Part shown: piece after piece, positions 25,901 through 33,865 of the stretch
Layout of the letters: the number at the start of each line of letters is the position of its first letter
Position numbering within the stretch: position 1 is the first letter of the stretch
DNA from: Cercis canadensis
Lineage: Eukaryota; Streptophyta; Magnoliopsida; Fabales; Fabaceae
Reading direction: 5' to 3'
Assembly: GCA_003255065.1 (NCBI GenBank)
Contig: QAOA01002976.1
Location: 210,411-274,410, forward strand
Length of the DNA stretch: 64,000 nt
Program-made: the position numbers and the translations under genes
The notes under the pieces: generated by a model
Seen by the model: only the letters and a program-made list of their open reading frames with translations
What the model was told of the DNA's origin: nothing
Database searches by the model: none

Positions 25901-27076
25901 ATCTATTGGCACATATAAGAGCTGTCAAAAGGGGCCAGTCCTAATGGGTTGGTCTGTTTTAGCCCCACTCTTGGGGTGGGCTAGGCTACATTTTTACCGG
26001 GCCTAAGGAAAAGGGCCATTTTGGCCCAGCCCACTTCAGATACAAATCAGGTTGGCCGCCTTAACCCACTTGGCCCATTGTTCTTTTTGCCTTTTTCCCT
26101 CCTTTTTAAGCTTCTTTATACATTCATTTTTGCCTTTTTTCTTTTTGAGTTTGGACTTTAGACCATAAAAAAGGGGCATTCAAGTTAAATTTAATAACAG
26201 AAAAAAGGTGCATAGTCATTCCATCTAGTATTTTTCATTCATTTATACAAAATTTTTCCTATAAGTTTGGAGTTTGGACTATAAAAACAGCTATTTGAAT
26301 TAGACCCAATAGCCAAAACAAGAACCAAAACCTTCTAGCACAGTTTCTATGTAAGGAAATGCAACAAAAAAAAAAGGAGCTGGCTGGCCTGTTTAGCATG
26401 CAGCCCTCAGGGCTGCACTGGGCCAGCTATTTGCTAGCACATTCAGAGTTTGGGCTGGTCTGACCGGCATGAATAACACCGGCCAAACCAGGCTGGCACA
26501 TACCTGGGTGAAAACTTAAATGGAAAATATTGTTGTCACATTAATTTATGTATCTGACAATTTTGTTTTTTTTTAAATTGGGTTTTTGCTAAGGAGTGTC
26601 TATGTGATGCATTGGTTATGACCTAATATCAAAATGCCATGCCATCCATTTCCTCTTGATGTATTTCTACGATTGCATACAATAAACAATGATTCTTATG
26701 CTGAAAATGGATTCAATTTTTATTTGGAGGTTGTTAACTTGGCCCTCTGTTATTTCTTAGTCATTGGGGGGATGTAACCGATGCCAGATGATCAATCTTG
26801 TTCAAAATGCTGGACAACTGCAAAAATCAAATGAACCTTTGGCTACTTTAGCATCATATCGGAGAGAGAAGGTTGGGGAATATATTAGTTTCCTTTTCTG
26901 CTTTATAGCTTGATTTACGTCCTAACAATTAATATATGCATTAAATGCAGGGCAAGATTTTGTTTGGGATACTGCTGAGGTATGAATATAGTGACGAACA
27001 GCAGCAACCCAGTGATTCTTGGCTTCGTGTGGGACTGACTGTCCATCCAGATACTGTTTATCTTAAAGGAACATAA
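1029..27076 (+). CDS. ABA3: Molybdenum cofactor sulfurase, 3' 16 exons (partial)
   Basis: Exons read by eye with GT-AG junctions: 1029-1134, 1216-1261, 1792-1830, 1903-2059, 2785-2887, 5974-6090, 15772-15849, 15957-16058, 16363-16435, 17301-17411, 17920-17984, 18272-18423, 24449-24681, 25167-25303, 26761-26871, 26951-27076 (TAA). Phases join without a break and give 584 codons plus stop; about 230 N-terminal residues of the roughly 820-residue family protein lie upstream. The first part is the class V aminotransferase/NifS-like domain: the SFYK lysine (codon 1132-1134) is the expected PLP lysine and [10 protein letters not shown] (from 15772) carries the expected catalytic cysteine. The C-terminal half is a MOSC domain ([34 protein letters not shown]). 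By family knowledge the enzyme sulfurates the cytosolic Mo cofactor for aldehyde oxidase (last step of ABA synthesis) and xanthine dehydrogenase. The least certain junction is the donor after 16435 (AAAG|GTCCAC). The intact frame and splice sites suggest a working gene despite 9.7-kb and 6.0-kb transposon-filled introns. Confidence 0.93.
2390..2660 (-). repeat. Degenerate TRIM-like remnant
   Basis: Two blocks around 2393-2451 and 2607-2660 both contain AAAGCTTAAGCTAT followed by a GGCCTAGGA/GCCCAGGA-type segment and a T-rich end. They match the terminal repeats of the intact TRIM at 39737-40027. A decayed tRNA-Met primer site (complement of GCTTTGATACC) precedes the right block. No clear target duplication remains. 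It lies in the ABA3 intron 2060-2784. Confidence 0.45.
2888..4716 (+). other. ABA3 intron, no feature recognised
   Basis: Long AT-rich intron segment. Short ORFs here have no recognisable family and no coding-like composition. No LTR, TIR pair or RNA gene was seen. Confidence 0.6.
4717..5142. mobile_element. MITE-like element with hAT-type TIR ends
   Basis: Begins TAGGGATGGCAAT and ends with the inverse ATTGCCATCCCTA-type sequence (TTGCCATCCCTA). The interior is rich in CCCC/GGGG runs, contrasting sharply with the AT-rich intron, plus a (TA)n-T tract at about 4951-4981. The terminal sequence is of the hAT-MITE kind, but the flanking 8-mers (agtatttt / atttgaat) are not a duplication, so the superfamily call rests on the ends alone. 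It has no transposase; ORFs inside are by-products of the C-rich repeats. Confidence 0.55.
5143..5973 (+). other. ABA3 intron with possible second MITE-like patch
   Basis: Mostly unremarkable. Around 5510-5720, AGGGGTGTAGAAAAG starts a stretch with partly self-complementary CGGTTTTTCA / AAACCAAACC-type sequence resembling a worn MITE, but no matching 3' TIR or duplication could be paired. Confidence 0.35.
6184..6452 (-). repeat. 3' LTR of Copia B
   Basis: 269 bp, in plus orientation TGTAGAATTT...TTTCAACA. It differs from the partner at 15463-15731 at five positions counted by eye, all transitions. It contains an internal duplication of a segment with GGATTTACAGCTATCC at about 6325 and 6364. 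Confidence 0.9.
6460..7734 (-). pseudogene. Copia B reverse transcriptase and RNase H, broken
   Basis: Three overlapping frames are needed. 7719-7405 carries the RT entry part ([22 protein letters not shown]). 7463-6840 carries the RT catalytic YVDD motif ([13 protein letters not shown]) and FLGMEVAQ. 6861-6460 carries RNase H ([19 protein letters not shown], then ADVLTKSLP) and the natural stop before the purine tract. A deletion after WFERL shifts frame near 7460, and one base lost around the GNLVT segment near 6842 shifts it again. The catalytic motifs themselves are intact. Confidence 0.88.
7735..8688 (-). pseudogene. Copia B integrase core to RT start, broken
   Basis: Continues the integrase after the stop at 8691-8689: TDNGREY and RKNRHLLE carry the second and third acidic residues of the DDE core, with AHTPQQNG between them. 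After [10 protein letters not shown] the protein jumps to unrelated-looking sequence, so the integrase C-terminal part normally found there is missing. It then enters the RT N-terminus ([28 protein letters not shown]). It ends at a TAA (7737-7735) where relatives have a sense codon before ETF. Confidence 0.85.
8689..10301 (-). pseudogene. Copia B gag, protease and integrase N-terminus
   Basis: Open from the A insertion point to a TAG at 8691-8689 (internal start ATG at 10272). It contains the Copia gag domain ([18 protein letters not shown]), a CCHC zinc knuckle [14 protein letters not shown], the aspartic protease site FDSGASDH, and the integrase HHCC zinc region (WHRRLGHP...CEICQLAKK) with the first catalytic aspartate in HSDIWGA. 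The TAG replaces what looks like a tryptophan codon, a G-to-A change. Confidence 0.88.
10302..10450 (+). repeat. 5' LTR of Copia A
   Basis: 149 bp, TGTTAGAATA...TTCTCACA, with a TATA-like AATATAAATAATA before the presumed transcript start. The primer site abuts its end. It is shorter than the 3' LTR by a 12-bp AGGCCCATTATT-type unit. Confidence 0.9.
10902..11886 (+). pseudogene. Copia A gag with frameshift and terminal TAG
   Basis: ATG at 10902. One extra base near 10970 (ATTATGTG where copy C has ATTTGTG) brings an early TGA; the frame then stays open from 11005 to TAG 11884-11886. It contains the Copia gag domain ([29 protein letters not shown]) and the CCHC knuckle [14 protein letters not shown] near residue 215 of the open part. 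The sequence after TAG continues in the same frame into protease. Confidence 0.88.
11887..13566 (+). pseudogene. Copia A protease and integrase
   Basis: Reads on in frame from the gag TAG. It has the protease site LDSGASDH (about 11911-11935), then the integrase zinc region (HRCLGHP...CESCQLGKH), [14 protein letters not shown] and ERKNRHLIE, and the GYSRLQKGY segment. A Pro/Glu/Val-rich linker with repeated EPVE/EHPP-type units leads toward RT. It ends at TAA 13564-13566 where C has CAA, and a two-base deletion follows. Confidence 0.88.
13567..15139 (+). pseudogene. Copia A reverse transcriptase and RNase H
   Basis: Largest open part 13784-14722: RT with [26 protein letters not shown] and catalytic YVDD ([13 protein letters not shown]), then GKLNYLT and the RNase H start DADWAG. 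In-frame stops are TGA 13739-13741 (tryptophan codon in C and D), TGA 14720-14722 and TAG 14861-14863. RNase H ends at the natural stop TGA 15137-15139, overlapping the polypurine tract. Confidence 0.88.
15147..15307 (+). repeat. 3' LTR of Copia A
   Basis: 161 bp. Three substitutions from the 5' LTR were counted, including the terminal TG mutated to TA, plus the 12-bp extra repeat unit. Confidence 0.9.
15313..15442 (-). pseudogene. Copia B gag N-terminus, split off by element A
   Basis: Starts at ATG 15442-15440 (a second ATG lies at 15436-15434), 10 to 20 nt downstream of the primer site. It runs in frame through HKLDGKNF, where element A entered; the continuation begins at 10301 with LHWSQSV. 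Across the 5-bp duplication the two halves join in the same frame. Confidence 0.85.
15463..15731 (-). repeat. 5' LTR of Copia B
   Basis: Partner of 6184-6452 and the same length. On the minus strand it is immediately followed by the primer-binding site at 15462-15451. Confidence 0.9.
16436..17300 (+). other. ABA3 intron, no feature recognised
   Basis: AT-rich intron between MOSC-domain exons. No repeat pair or ORF of known type was seen. Confidence 0.55.
17471..17666 (-). repeat. Possible solo LTR
   Basis: On the minus strand this 196-bp block runs TGTTATGGTGTTTGTT...TTATTACACA, begins TG and ends CA, and has a TATA-box-like TTTTATATAAACGAG followed by a pyrimidine-rich leader, the layout of a plant LTR. 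No primer site, internal region or matching 5-bp duplication was found. Confidence 0.4.
18014..18097. repeat. 42-bp tandem duplication in ABA3 intron
   Basis: TAAATAATGACACTTGTACC starts at 18014 and again at 18056; the two 42-bp units look identical. Intronic, with no coding meaning. Confidence 0.9.
18424..20418 (+). other. ABA3 intron upstream of Copia D
   Basis: AT-rich, without recognised genes. The 19.0-19.4 kb part (repeated CTACAAGGATT-type words) looks repeat-derived but no boundaries could be set. A 15-bp poly-A lies near 19960. Confidence 0.45.
20780..23867 (+). pseudogene. Copia D pol remnant
   Basis: Integrase ([32 protein letters not shown]), a linker with an 81-bp tandem repeat, RT (YVDD box near 22915) and RNase H (ADIFTKSL-like end at 23867) are recognisable, but split by stops: for example TAA 21200-21202, TGA 21239-21241, TAA 21914-21916, and further breaks around 22780-23000, 23290 and 23540. 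It is more decayed than A or C. Confidence 0.85.
22009..22170 (+). repeat. 81-bp in-frame tandem repeat in Copia D linker
   Basis: CACTGAGAGCCCTTTCACTG begins at 22009 and at 22090, so two 81-bp (27-codon) units lie side by side. They encode a Ser/Pro/Leu-rich stretch between integrase and RT. Confidence 0.88.
24046..24448 (+). other. ABA3 intron with poly-T tract and ambiguous base
   Basis: Contains a long T-rich run at about 24360-24410 with a single N near 24397, an assembly uncertainty. No gene was seen. Confidence 0.6.
24682..25166 (+). other. ABA3 intron, no feature recognised
   Basis: Plain AT-rich intron. The acceptor AG used is 25165-25166, because only this one keeps the frame. 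Confidence 0.6.
25602..25861. repeat. Block flanked by 11-bp direct repeats, possible MITE
   Basis: ACCCAAAGATC occurs at 25602-25612 and 25851-25861 and brackets about 238 bp. The repeat length would suit a MULE-type target duplication, but I could not pair convincing inverted ends. Just left lies a poly-T tract with one N (about 25565) and a G10 run. Confidence 0.3.
25918..26515. mobile_element. Possible GGCC-rich hAT-like nonautonomous element
   Basis: Starts with AAGAGCTGTCAAAAGG and is full of GGGCTAGGC / GGCCCAGCCC / GGGCCAGC words, unlike the surrounding intron and like the interior of the element at 50436-52213. No duplication or clean inverted terminus was found, so boundaries are guesses. 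Confidence 0.3.
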
Positions 27077-27992
27077 AATGGGCGGCAAGTTTTGAAGTTT
27101 ATAGTGCAATTCAGTACATACAATGAAGTACTATCATCACGCAAATTCCCCAAATTTCTGATGTTTATGGATCCACTGCAAACCTCTTTTAAGGAATAGT
27201 TTAATGGCTCTGCTACATTATATCCTATTTTTGGGTTTTAATCTTTCTTGTAGATTTCCATAAGGAGAGGAAAAAATACATCTTTTGTGTCCTAAGAATG
27301 GAAATTGGCATAAATATTTTCAATATATATGTTGTAATTGTTCTGATTAATCAATAATAAAAAGTATGTAACATTAGAGCAAAGATGATTAAATTCAACA
27401 GATGAATGTTTGTTATTGTGGCCTCTTGTCAGGGACGGGGGGGTGGTTAGCACTACCTTTCCTCTATGGGAGGGGTTTTGGGTGGGTTCTAGTGGGACTC
27501 ACATTATGATTTTGATGTCATTTCAACAATATAGATTGCTGTCTTAAAAATCTGAACAACCTATTAGCTGACTTTTTTGTTAGAATGTGTTACCATTTAC
27601 AACCACACCAAAAAACAAAACAACATCAGATTGCAACAGAGAGAAAACATAGAAAATAGAGATCACAAGAACCAGATACAGCAAACAGAGATACAAATAG
27701 CCTAATAAGACTATCAAGGAAATGTAGTTGCCACAACTTTCACGGATAGAATTGGAAACAAAAACCAAGAGAAAGGAGAGAGAAGGACTCCACAAAAACA
27801 CTGTTGGTGCTAGAGCTGGTGATTAGGTATTGGGGATTTGGGGAAGAGGGAGAGAGCAACATAATGAAAAGGGGGAGAGGAAGAGATAATGAAAAAATGA
27901 ATTAGGGATTTAAGTGGGTTAAAAGACAACTATAAAGGCCAAAATGCACTCAAATCTCAAAAAGAATCAAAAATAGAAGATAGGTAAGTGAA
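27077..27992 (+). other. ABA3 3' UTR and intergenic sequence
   Basis: After TAA 27074-27076 the sequence is non-coding. AATAAA at 27356-27361 is a likely polyadenylation signal. Between about 27560 and 27990 an A- and G-rich stretch with CT-rich complement carries no recognisable gene. Confidence 0.5.
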
Positions 27993-28640
27993 TGATGTGA
28001 ATCCCTCGGGGTAACTCAAGGTATAGATTCTAAATGTCTGATGAACCGTCTAAATTGAGTTTCGGAACAAAAACGAGGACCTCAACCTGTTGCTTACCAA
28101 AGCGGAAACCGAAGGTATCTAGGGGAAGAATATGAACGCCACGCTCCAGAAAGATAGAATGTGAGCGATAAGTTCTAGGTTGATCATCACAAGAATCGTC
28201 GGTTCTTGATAAGATCTAAAAGTTCTTTCAAATAACAACGAAGGAAAACTCTCTCTTCATTCAAATTCTGAATATCTCAAAAGTTGTTGTTGCCACAAGA
28301 GGGTAAGCTCCCTTATAATTGAAAACAAACCTAATTCTAACTCTAATTGGGCCAAAGGCTTTAAAAGAAAAAACCTAAATAAGCCCAAACTAATAACTAA
28401 ATATCCCAAAATGGATAACATTAATAACCTAAGTGAAATTGTTCCTAAATTCGGCTCAAAATGGTTAAAAGTTGGTCCAAACTCGGAGCTACTAACCAAA
28501 ACGCTCGTTTTGGGTAAAAACTCGCTAGGCTGGAAAAAGACGAGGCGCTACGACACCTGAAGCCTTGCTTGGAAGTCACTTTGATGCACTTGGGGCGCTG
28601 CGGTGCTAAGTTTTGGAGGCTGCGACACCCAAGGCTCTGC
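27993..28640 (-). repeat. Putative 3' LTR region of Gypsy E
   Basis: On the minus strand this follows the end of the integrase reading region and resembles in order of motifs the 3' end of element F (GGGCTTATTTAGG-like and CAAGAACC-like words, then a TTACC/CATCA end). Its 5' edge is not exact and the second LTR is not in view. Confidence 0.45.
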
Positions 28641-28799
28641 CTTGTCTTTAGCTAGCTCATTTTCAATCTAAATGAAGCTCAGATGCCTTTGGTCTTCATC
28701 CACAATTGCTCCTTGAGTTTCGATCTTCCTAATCAAGTCATTCAAAGCTTCTTGCATCCTTTTAGCTCTTGCTCATGTGATCAGGCCCACGGACATGGA

Positions 28800-29825
28800 C
28801 AACGGGTCTATTGATTGGGTGCCATAATTCTCATCATCCCCCATTCTTTAGGAGGATTCATCCTTGAATTGTCTCGTACATCAAAGAGAGAAAGGTCATA
28901 AATATTAAATGTGACACTCACATTATACTCACTTGGAAGATCTAGCTTATAGGTGTTGTCCTTAACCCTTCTTACTACTTGGAAGGGATTGCCTCCTCTT
29001 AGAAGTAGCTTAGATCGTTGTTGAACCGGTAATCGCTCATTTCACATGTGAAGCCAAACCCAATCCCTAGGTTCAAAGATGACTTGCTTCTGCCCTTTGT
29101 TGGCACTTGTTGCAAAATGTTCATTTCTCTTCTCAATTTGCAACTTAACATTTTCATGAAGTTGCCTCACTTGTTCAACCCTTTTTCTGCCATCTAGGTT
29201 AGCACAATGTTGCATAGGCAATACAATTAAGTCTAATGGGGTAAGGGGTTAAAACCATAAGCTACCTCAAATGGGGAACATTCCATAATGGAATGCACAA
29301 CTCTATTATAAGCAAACTCAACAAATGGTAAGCAATCTTCCCAAGACTTAATGTTCTTTTTAACCATAGTATGCAACAAAGTAGATAGGGTTTGGTTTAC
29401 TACCTCGGTTTGCCCATCCGTTTGGGGTTGACAAGTGGTGGAAAACAGGAACTTGGTGCCTAGCTTTGCCCACAAAGTTCTCCAAAGTGGCTCAAGAACT
29501 TGGTGTCTCGATCTAATACAATGCTCTGAGGCATCCCATGCAATCTAACCACATCCTTGAAGAATAAATTAGCAATGTGGGTGACATCATCTGTTTTATG
29601 GCAAGCAATGAAATGCACCATCTTGGAAAATCTATCAACAACCACGAAAATGGAATCTCGACCCCTCATGGAGCGAGGTAAACTTAAGATGAAGTCCATA
29701 GACACATCAACCCATGGCACTTCGGGAATGAGTAAAAGGGTATACAAACCATGGGGCTTAGTGGTAGACTTGGCATGCTTGCATGTAATATACTTAGCAC
29801 ATAAATTTTCAATATTGCCTCTCAT
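28800..29825 (-). pseudogene. Gypsy E integrase and C-terminal tail
   Basis: 29825-29460 carries the integrase start and core (CKHAKSTT zinc tail, [37 protein letters not shown]); 29475-29233 continues with [17 protein letters not shown] and EFAYN. The tail toward 28800 matches the usual Gypsy C-terminal region (KLDLPSEYN, DNSRMNPP-like) but only with stops and frameshifts. Catalytic acidic residues are visible, but the reading frame breaks at about 29470. Confidence 0.82.
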
Positions 29826-30068
29826 TCTAGGCCAAAAAAATGTTCATGCAACATGCCTAGAGTCTTTTTAACACCAAAATGTCTCATCAAACCTCCACCA
29901 TGTGCCTATCTAACTAGCAATTCACGCATAGATCCTCTAGGCACACACGACTTACTCTCCCTAAACAAATATTCCTCATGCATATAGAATTTATCATATG
30001 CACCCTTTTCACTAGCTTGGAAAATAGTAGAAAAATCAAGGTCATCATGATACAATCCCTTAACAAAC

Positions 30069-31581
30069 TCAAATCCTAACAACTTGCATTAAGAGTAGAG
30101 AGAAGAGTATACCTTTGAGACAAGGCATTGGCAACCACATTTTCCTTATCTTGCTTATACTTGATTGTGTAAGGAAAATGTTCAATAACTCAACCCATTT
30201 GGCGTGCCACTTGTGTAACTTGTCCTGCCCTCTCAAATGTTTCAAGGACTCATGATCGGTATGAATTACGAACTCCTTTGGAAGTAGGTAGTACTGCCAA
30301 GTTTCCAAGCCCTCACCAAAGCGTACATCTCCTTGTCATAGGTGGGGTAATTCAAGGTGGCTCCTCTAAGCTTTTCAATGAAATATGCAAGAAGTGGCCT
30401 TTCTTGCATCAACACAACTCCAATGCCAATACTTGAGGCATCACACTCAATCTCAAAAGCTTTAGAGAAGTCAGGCAAAACAAGCAAAGGTGTACCAACT
30501 AATTTCTTCTTAATGAGATTAAAAGCCTTTTCTTGTTTCTCTCTCCATTTAAACCCTACATTTTTCTTAACAACTTCGGTTAAAGATGCAGCTAGGGTGC
30601 TAAAATCATTTACAAACCTTTTATAGAAACTAGCCAACCCATGGAAACTTCTCACATCACTAACACTCTTAGGCGTTGGCCATTCTTTTATAGCCTTCAT
30701 TTTTTCTTCATCAACCTCTATTTCTCTAGCACTCACAATATACCCAAGAAACATAACTTGACAAGTGCAAAAGGAATATTTCTTCAAGTTAGCATACAAT
30801 TTCTTTTTTTCTTAACACACTTAGCACATCATGCAAATGACTAATGTGTTCATTCAAGTCCTTACTATAGATAAAGATATCATCAAAGTAGACAATAACA
30901 AACCGACCAATAACAGCTCATAAAACATGGTTCATCAATCTCGTGAAAGTGCTAGGGGCATTAGTCAAACCAAAATACATAACTAACTATTCATATAAAC
31001 CATATTTAGTTTCAAAAGCGGTTTTTCATGCATTTCCTTCTTTCATCCTAATTTGATGGTATCCACTCTTAAGATCTATCTTAGAAAGCACACAACAACC
31101 ATGCAATTCATCCAACATATCATCTAACCTAGGGATAGGATGGCAATACTTTACAGTGATTTTGTTGATGACTCGAAAATCAACACCCATGCCATGTTAC
31201 ATCCTTCTTAGGAACTAGAAGCACCGGCAATGCACATGGACTCATGCTCTCCCTCACATGACCCTTGGTCATCCGTTCTCCCACTTGCCTTTGAAGCTCC
31301 TTGATATTCTTTGGGTTGCTCTTATAAGCTGGCCTATTGGGAATGACGGCTCTGGGAATGAAGTCAAGTTGATGCTCAATCCCACGCATCAGAGGCAATT
31401 CACTTGGACCATCATCGGGGAAAACGTCTTCAAATTCCTGTAAAAGAGACACAACACCAGTAGGCAAAGAAGGGTCAAGGGTGTTAGCACTAAGACAAAC
31501 CTCCTCGTACAAGAGTACAAACATTGGCTGCATTGAAAAGTAAGCTTTCTTCACCTCGCTTCCTTTTGCATAAACATTCAA
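30069..31581 (-). pseudogene. Gypsy E reverse transcriptase and RNase H
   Basis: 31581-31180: RT N-terminus (RGIEHQLDFIPRA, VRESMSPCALPVLLVPKKD). Near 30870 the catalytic YFDD box is readable (IVYFDDIFIYSKDLN) although a stop lies just before it. 30799-30266: RT thumb and RNase H start ([46 protein letters not shown]). 30308-30069: RNase H ([20 protein letters not shown]). At least three frame breaks. Confidence 0.85.
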
Positions 31582-31750
31582 GCGTTGCCTCTCCTTTCTC
31601 TTAAGGCTCGCTTTCTCTTGGCCTCTCTCATTTCTTTTCTCTCCACTTAGGCTTGCGGCCTTTTTTGTACTCTATCTATTTTCCTTTCAATTTCTCAACC
31701 TCTTTTGATCCCTCACCCTCTTTCGTTAGCCTCTCTTGGTCTAGAAAGAC

Positions 31751-32331
31751 TTACTTTGGGGATAAAGGAACAAAGGTAATAGGTTGCTTGTTCATGGTAA
31801 AAGAATACATATTCATGTACCTATCATGAGTAACATGGCTATCAAATTGCCAAGGCCTCCCCAATAGTATATGTCCCGCATGCATTGGTACAACATCACA
31901 TAAAAGTTCATCCTTATATCTATCAATAACAAATGAGACTAATACTTGCCTAGTTACCCTAATTTCTACACAATCATTCAACCATTGCAAGTTATAGGGT
32001 TTAGGATGCTCTATGGTGGGTAGGTTTAGTTAATCCATTAAGGTAGTACTAACTACATTTGTGCAACTACCACCATCAATGATCATACTACAAGCCTTAC
32101 CATTGACATAGCACATTGTGTGGAAGATTTTATCCCTTTGAAGCTCTCATTCCTCCTTAGTTTGGGCACTAAGAGCTCTCCTTATCACAAGAAAATCTCA
32201 TTCCACTGGGTACTTAATGTCTTCATCATTTTCTTCTAGGAGTGGCATGGACTCTTCTTCCAAATCATCTTCAGTTTCCACATCGTCTTCTTCCTTAAGA
32301 AGCATTACCCTCTTGCTTGGGCATTGGGAAG
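31751..32331 (-). pseudogene. Gypsy E protease region
   Basis: 31990-31751 encodes QWLNDCVEIRVTRQVLVSF and HILLGRPWQFD, the typical region following the Gypsy aspartic protease. Upstream, around 32095-32060, an IIDGGSCTN-type active-site motif is readable. Further upstream is an acidic stretch (VETEDDLEEE) following the second half of the gag zinc finger, CPSKR, at the C insertion edge. Confidence 0.75.
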
Positions 32332-32477
32332 TGTTAGAATATTAGTTGTAAATAGAGTTATTATAGCATATATTTAGGCTTGTAATTAGCTTATGATTAG
32401 GCCCATTATTGTTGTATAGTTAGTATAAATAATAGCTGTGAGGAGCTAGTCTCACAATCTTTTCCACTATTCTCATA
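32332..32477 (+). repeat. 5' LTR of Copia C
   Basis: 146 bp from TGTTAGAATA to TCTCATA (CA end mutated to TA). It lacks one ATTAGGCCC-type unit present in the 3' LTR. Confidence 0.9.
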
Positions 32478-32929
32478 TGGTATTAGAGCAATTTTAGTGA
32501 GAAAAATCTCTCCATTCATGCTGTGAATTTTTTCAGCGGTATTTTTTCCCCCTCCCTACTATGTTCTTTCTCCAACAGTGTTCTAATACTGGGGTTTAGT
32601 GGTTGTGTCTCTATCCAGCCACCCTAGGACTCAAGATTCAAAATTTTGACCCCACAGTCAACCTCAACACCCTATGACCGACTGTTCCCCGGAAACTTGC
32701 CGCCATCCATCGCCGCACGCGCCGCCCCCTGTCTCTGAATGTGAAGCCCATGTGCCGCTGCTTTCTTCTACGCATGGAGGCGTGTTTTTGATCCGATAGC
32801 CGTGAAATTTTCCAGATCTCTCCTCCTGCGTATTTTTGACCTATTCCTACCCTTACTTTGGTGTTATCTGACCTAGAAAGCATCATAACAGGTATGTTAT
32901 CCTTTGTTAATGGTTAGTAACATATCAAA

Positions 32930-33865
32930 ATGACTTCTTCAGACAAGGAAACTTCTGGTCACCACTCATTCCTTACTTTTTCTTCTACTCCAACTATTTG
33001 TGTTGAAAAATTGACTAGTTCTAACAATTATATGACTTGGTCAGCCTCTGTTGAGTTATGGTTTTTAGGTTAGGGCCATGAGGAACACTTAATCAAACAA
33101 ATTAAAGACATCCCTACAAAAGATCAGCCTAAGTGGAAGCAGGCTGATGCTTATCTTTGTAATGTTCTTTGGCAATCTATTGATCGTGCTCTTGTTGGCC
33201 AATATCGACCTTATCGTACTTGCTATGAAGTTTGGTAGAAGACCAAGAAACTCTACGCAAACGATATAAATCGTTTGTATACTATTGTCTCTCATATGAA
33301 AATAATTAAGAAACAAGATCTGGATATGCAAACTTATCTGGGGTAGATCGAGACTCTTTAGTAGGAATTTAATGAGATGATGTCATTCTCCACTAATGTT
33401 GCTCAACAAGAGGAACATCATGACAAATTCTTCATGGTCCTTGCACTTGCCGGCTTGCCCTTTGAATTGAATTCGGTTTGTAATCAAATTCTGGCCAACC
33501 CTGGGGTTCCTACTATGGACACGATGTTTGAGCAATTAATTCGTATTTCTGCACCTACAGGTATATCTGTCTCAACTACCCCAGCTGATTCTACTATTCT
33601 AGCCTCTCACGTGAACCATCGAAAGGATGGTAAGGGAGGACGTGGTGATCAGTGAGCTCGAAATAGAGATCGCCCTCAGTGTACTCACTGCCATAAAATT
33701 GGCCATATAGTGGATCGTTCCTTTCTTCTTCATGATTCCTCCTATGGCATTGTATCCATCTCTGCTACTGATTACAATGAGTTCCTAAAACTCCAAGAGA
33801 ACAAGCAGTCCACCTCCATAGCCTCCATTGCTCAGACTGGTAATCCTATTGCATGCATTTCTTAG
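32930..33865 (+). pseudogene. Copia C gag with terminal TAG
   Basis: ATG at 32930. The N-terminal frame is intact where A is shifted, but stops appear at VELWFLG*, VW*K, G*IE and L**E-type positions, most explained by single C-to-T or G-to-A changes. 33377-33655 is open (LAGLPFELNSVCNQI). A CTHCHKIGHIVD knuckle is readable near 33690; downstream about 30 bp of the HGRPSK region is missing. It ends at the same TAG (33863-33865) as in A. Confidence 0.85.
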
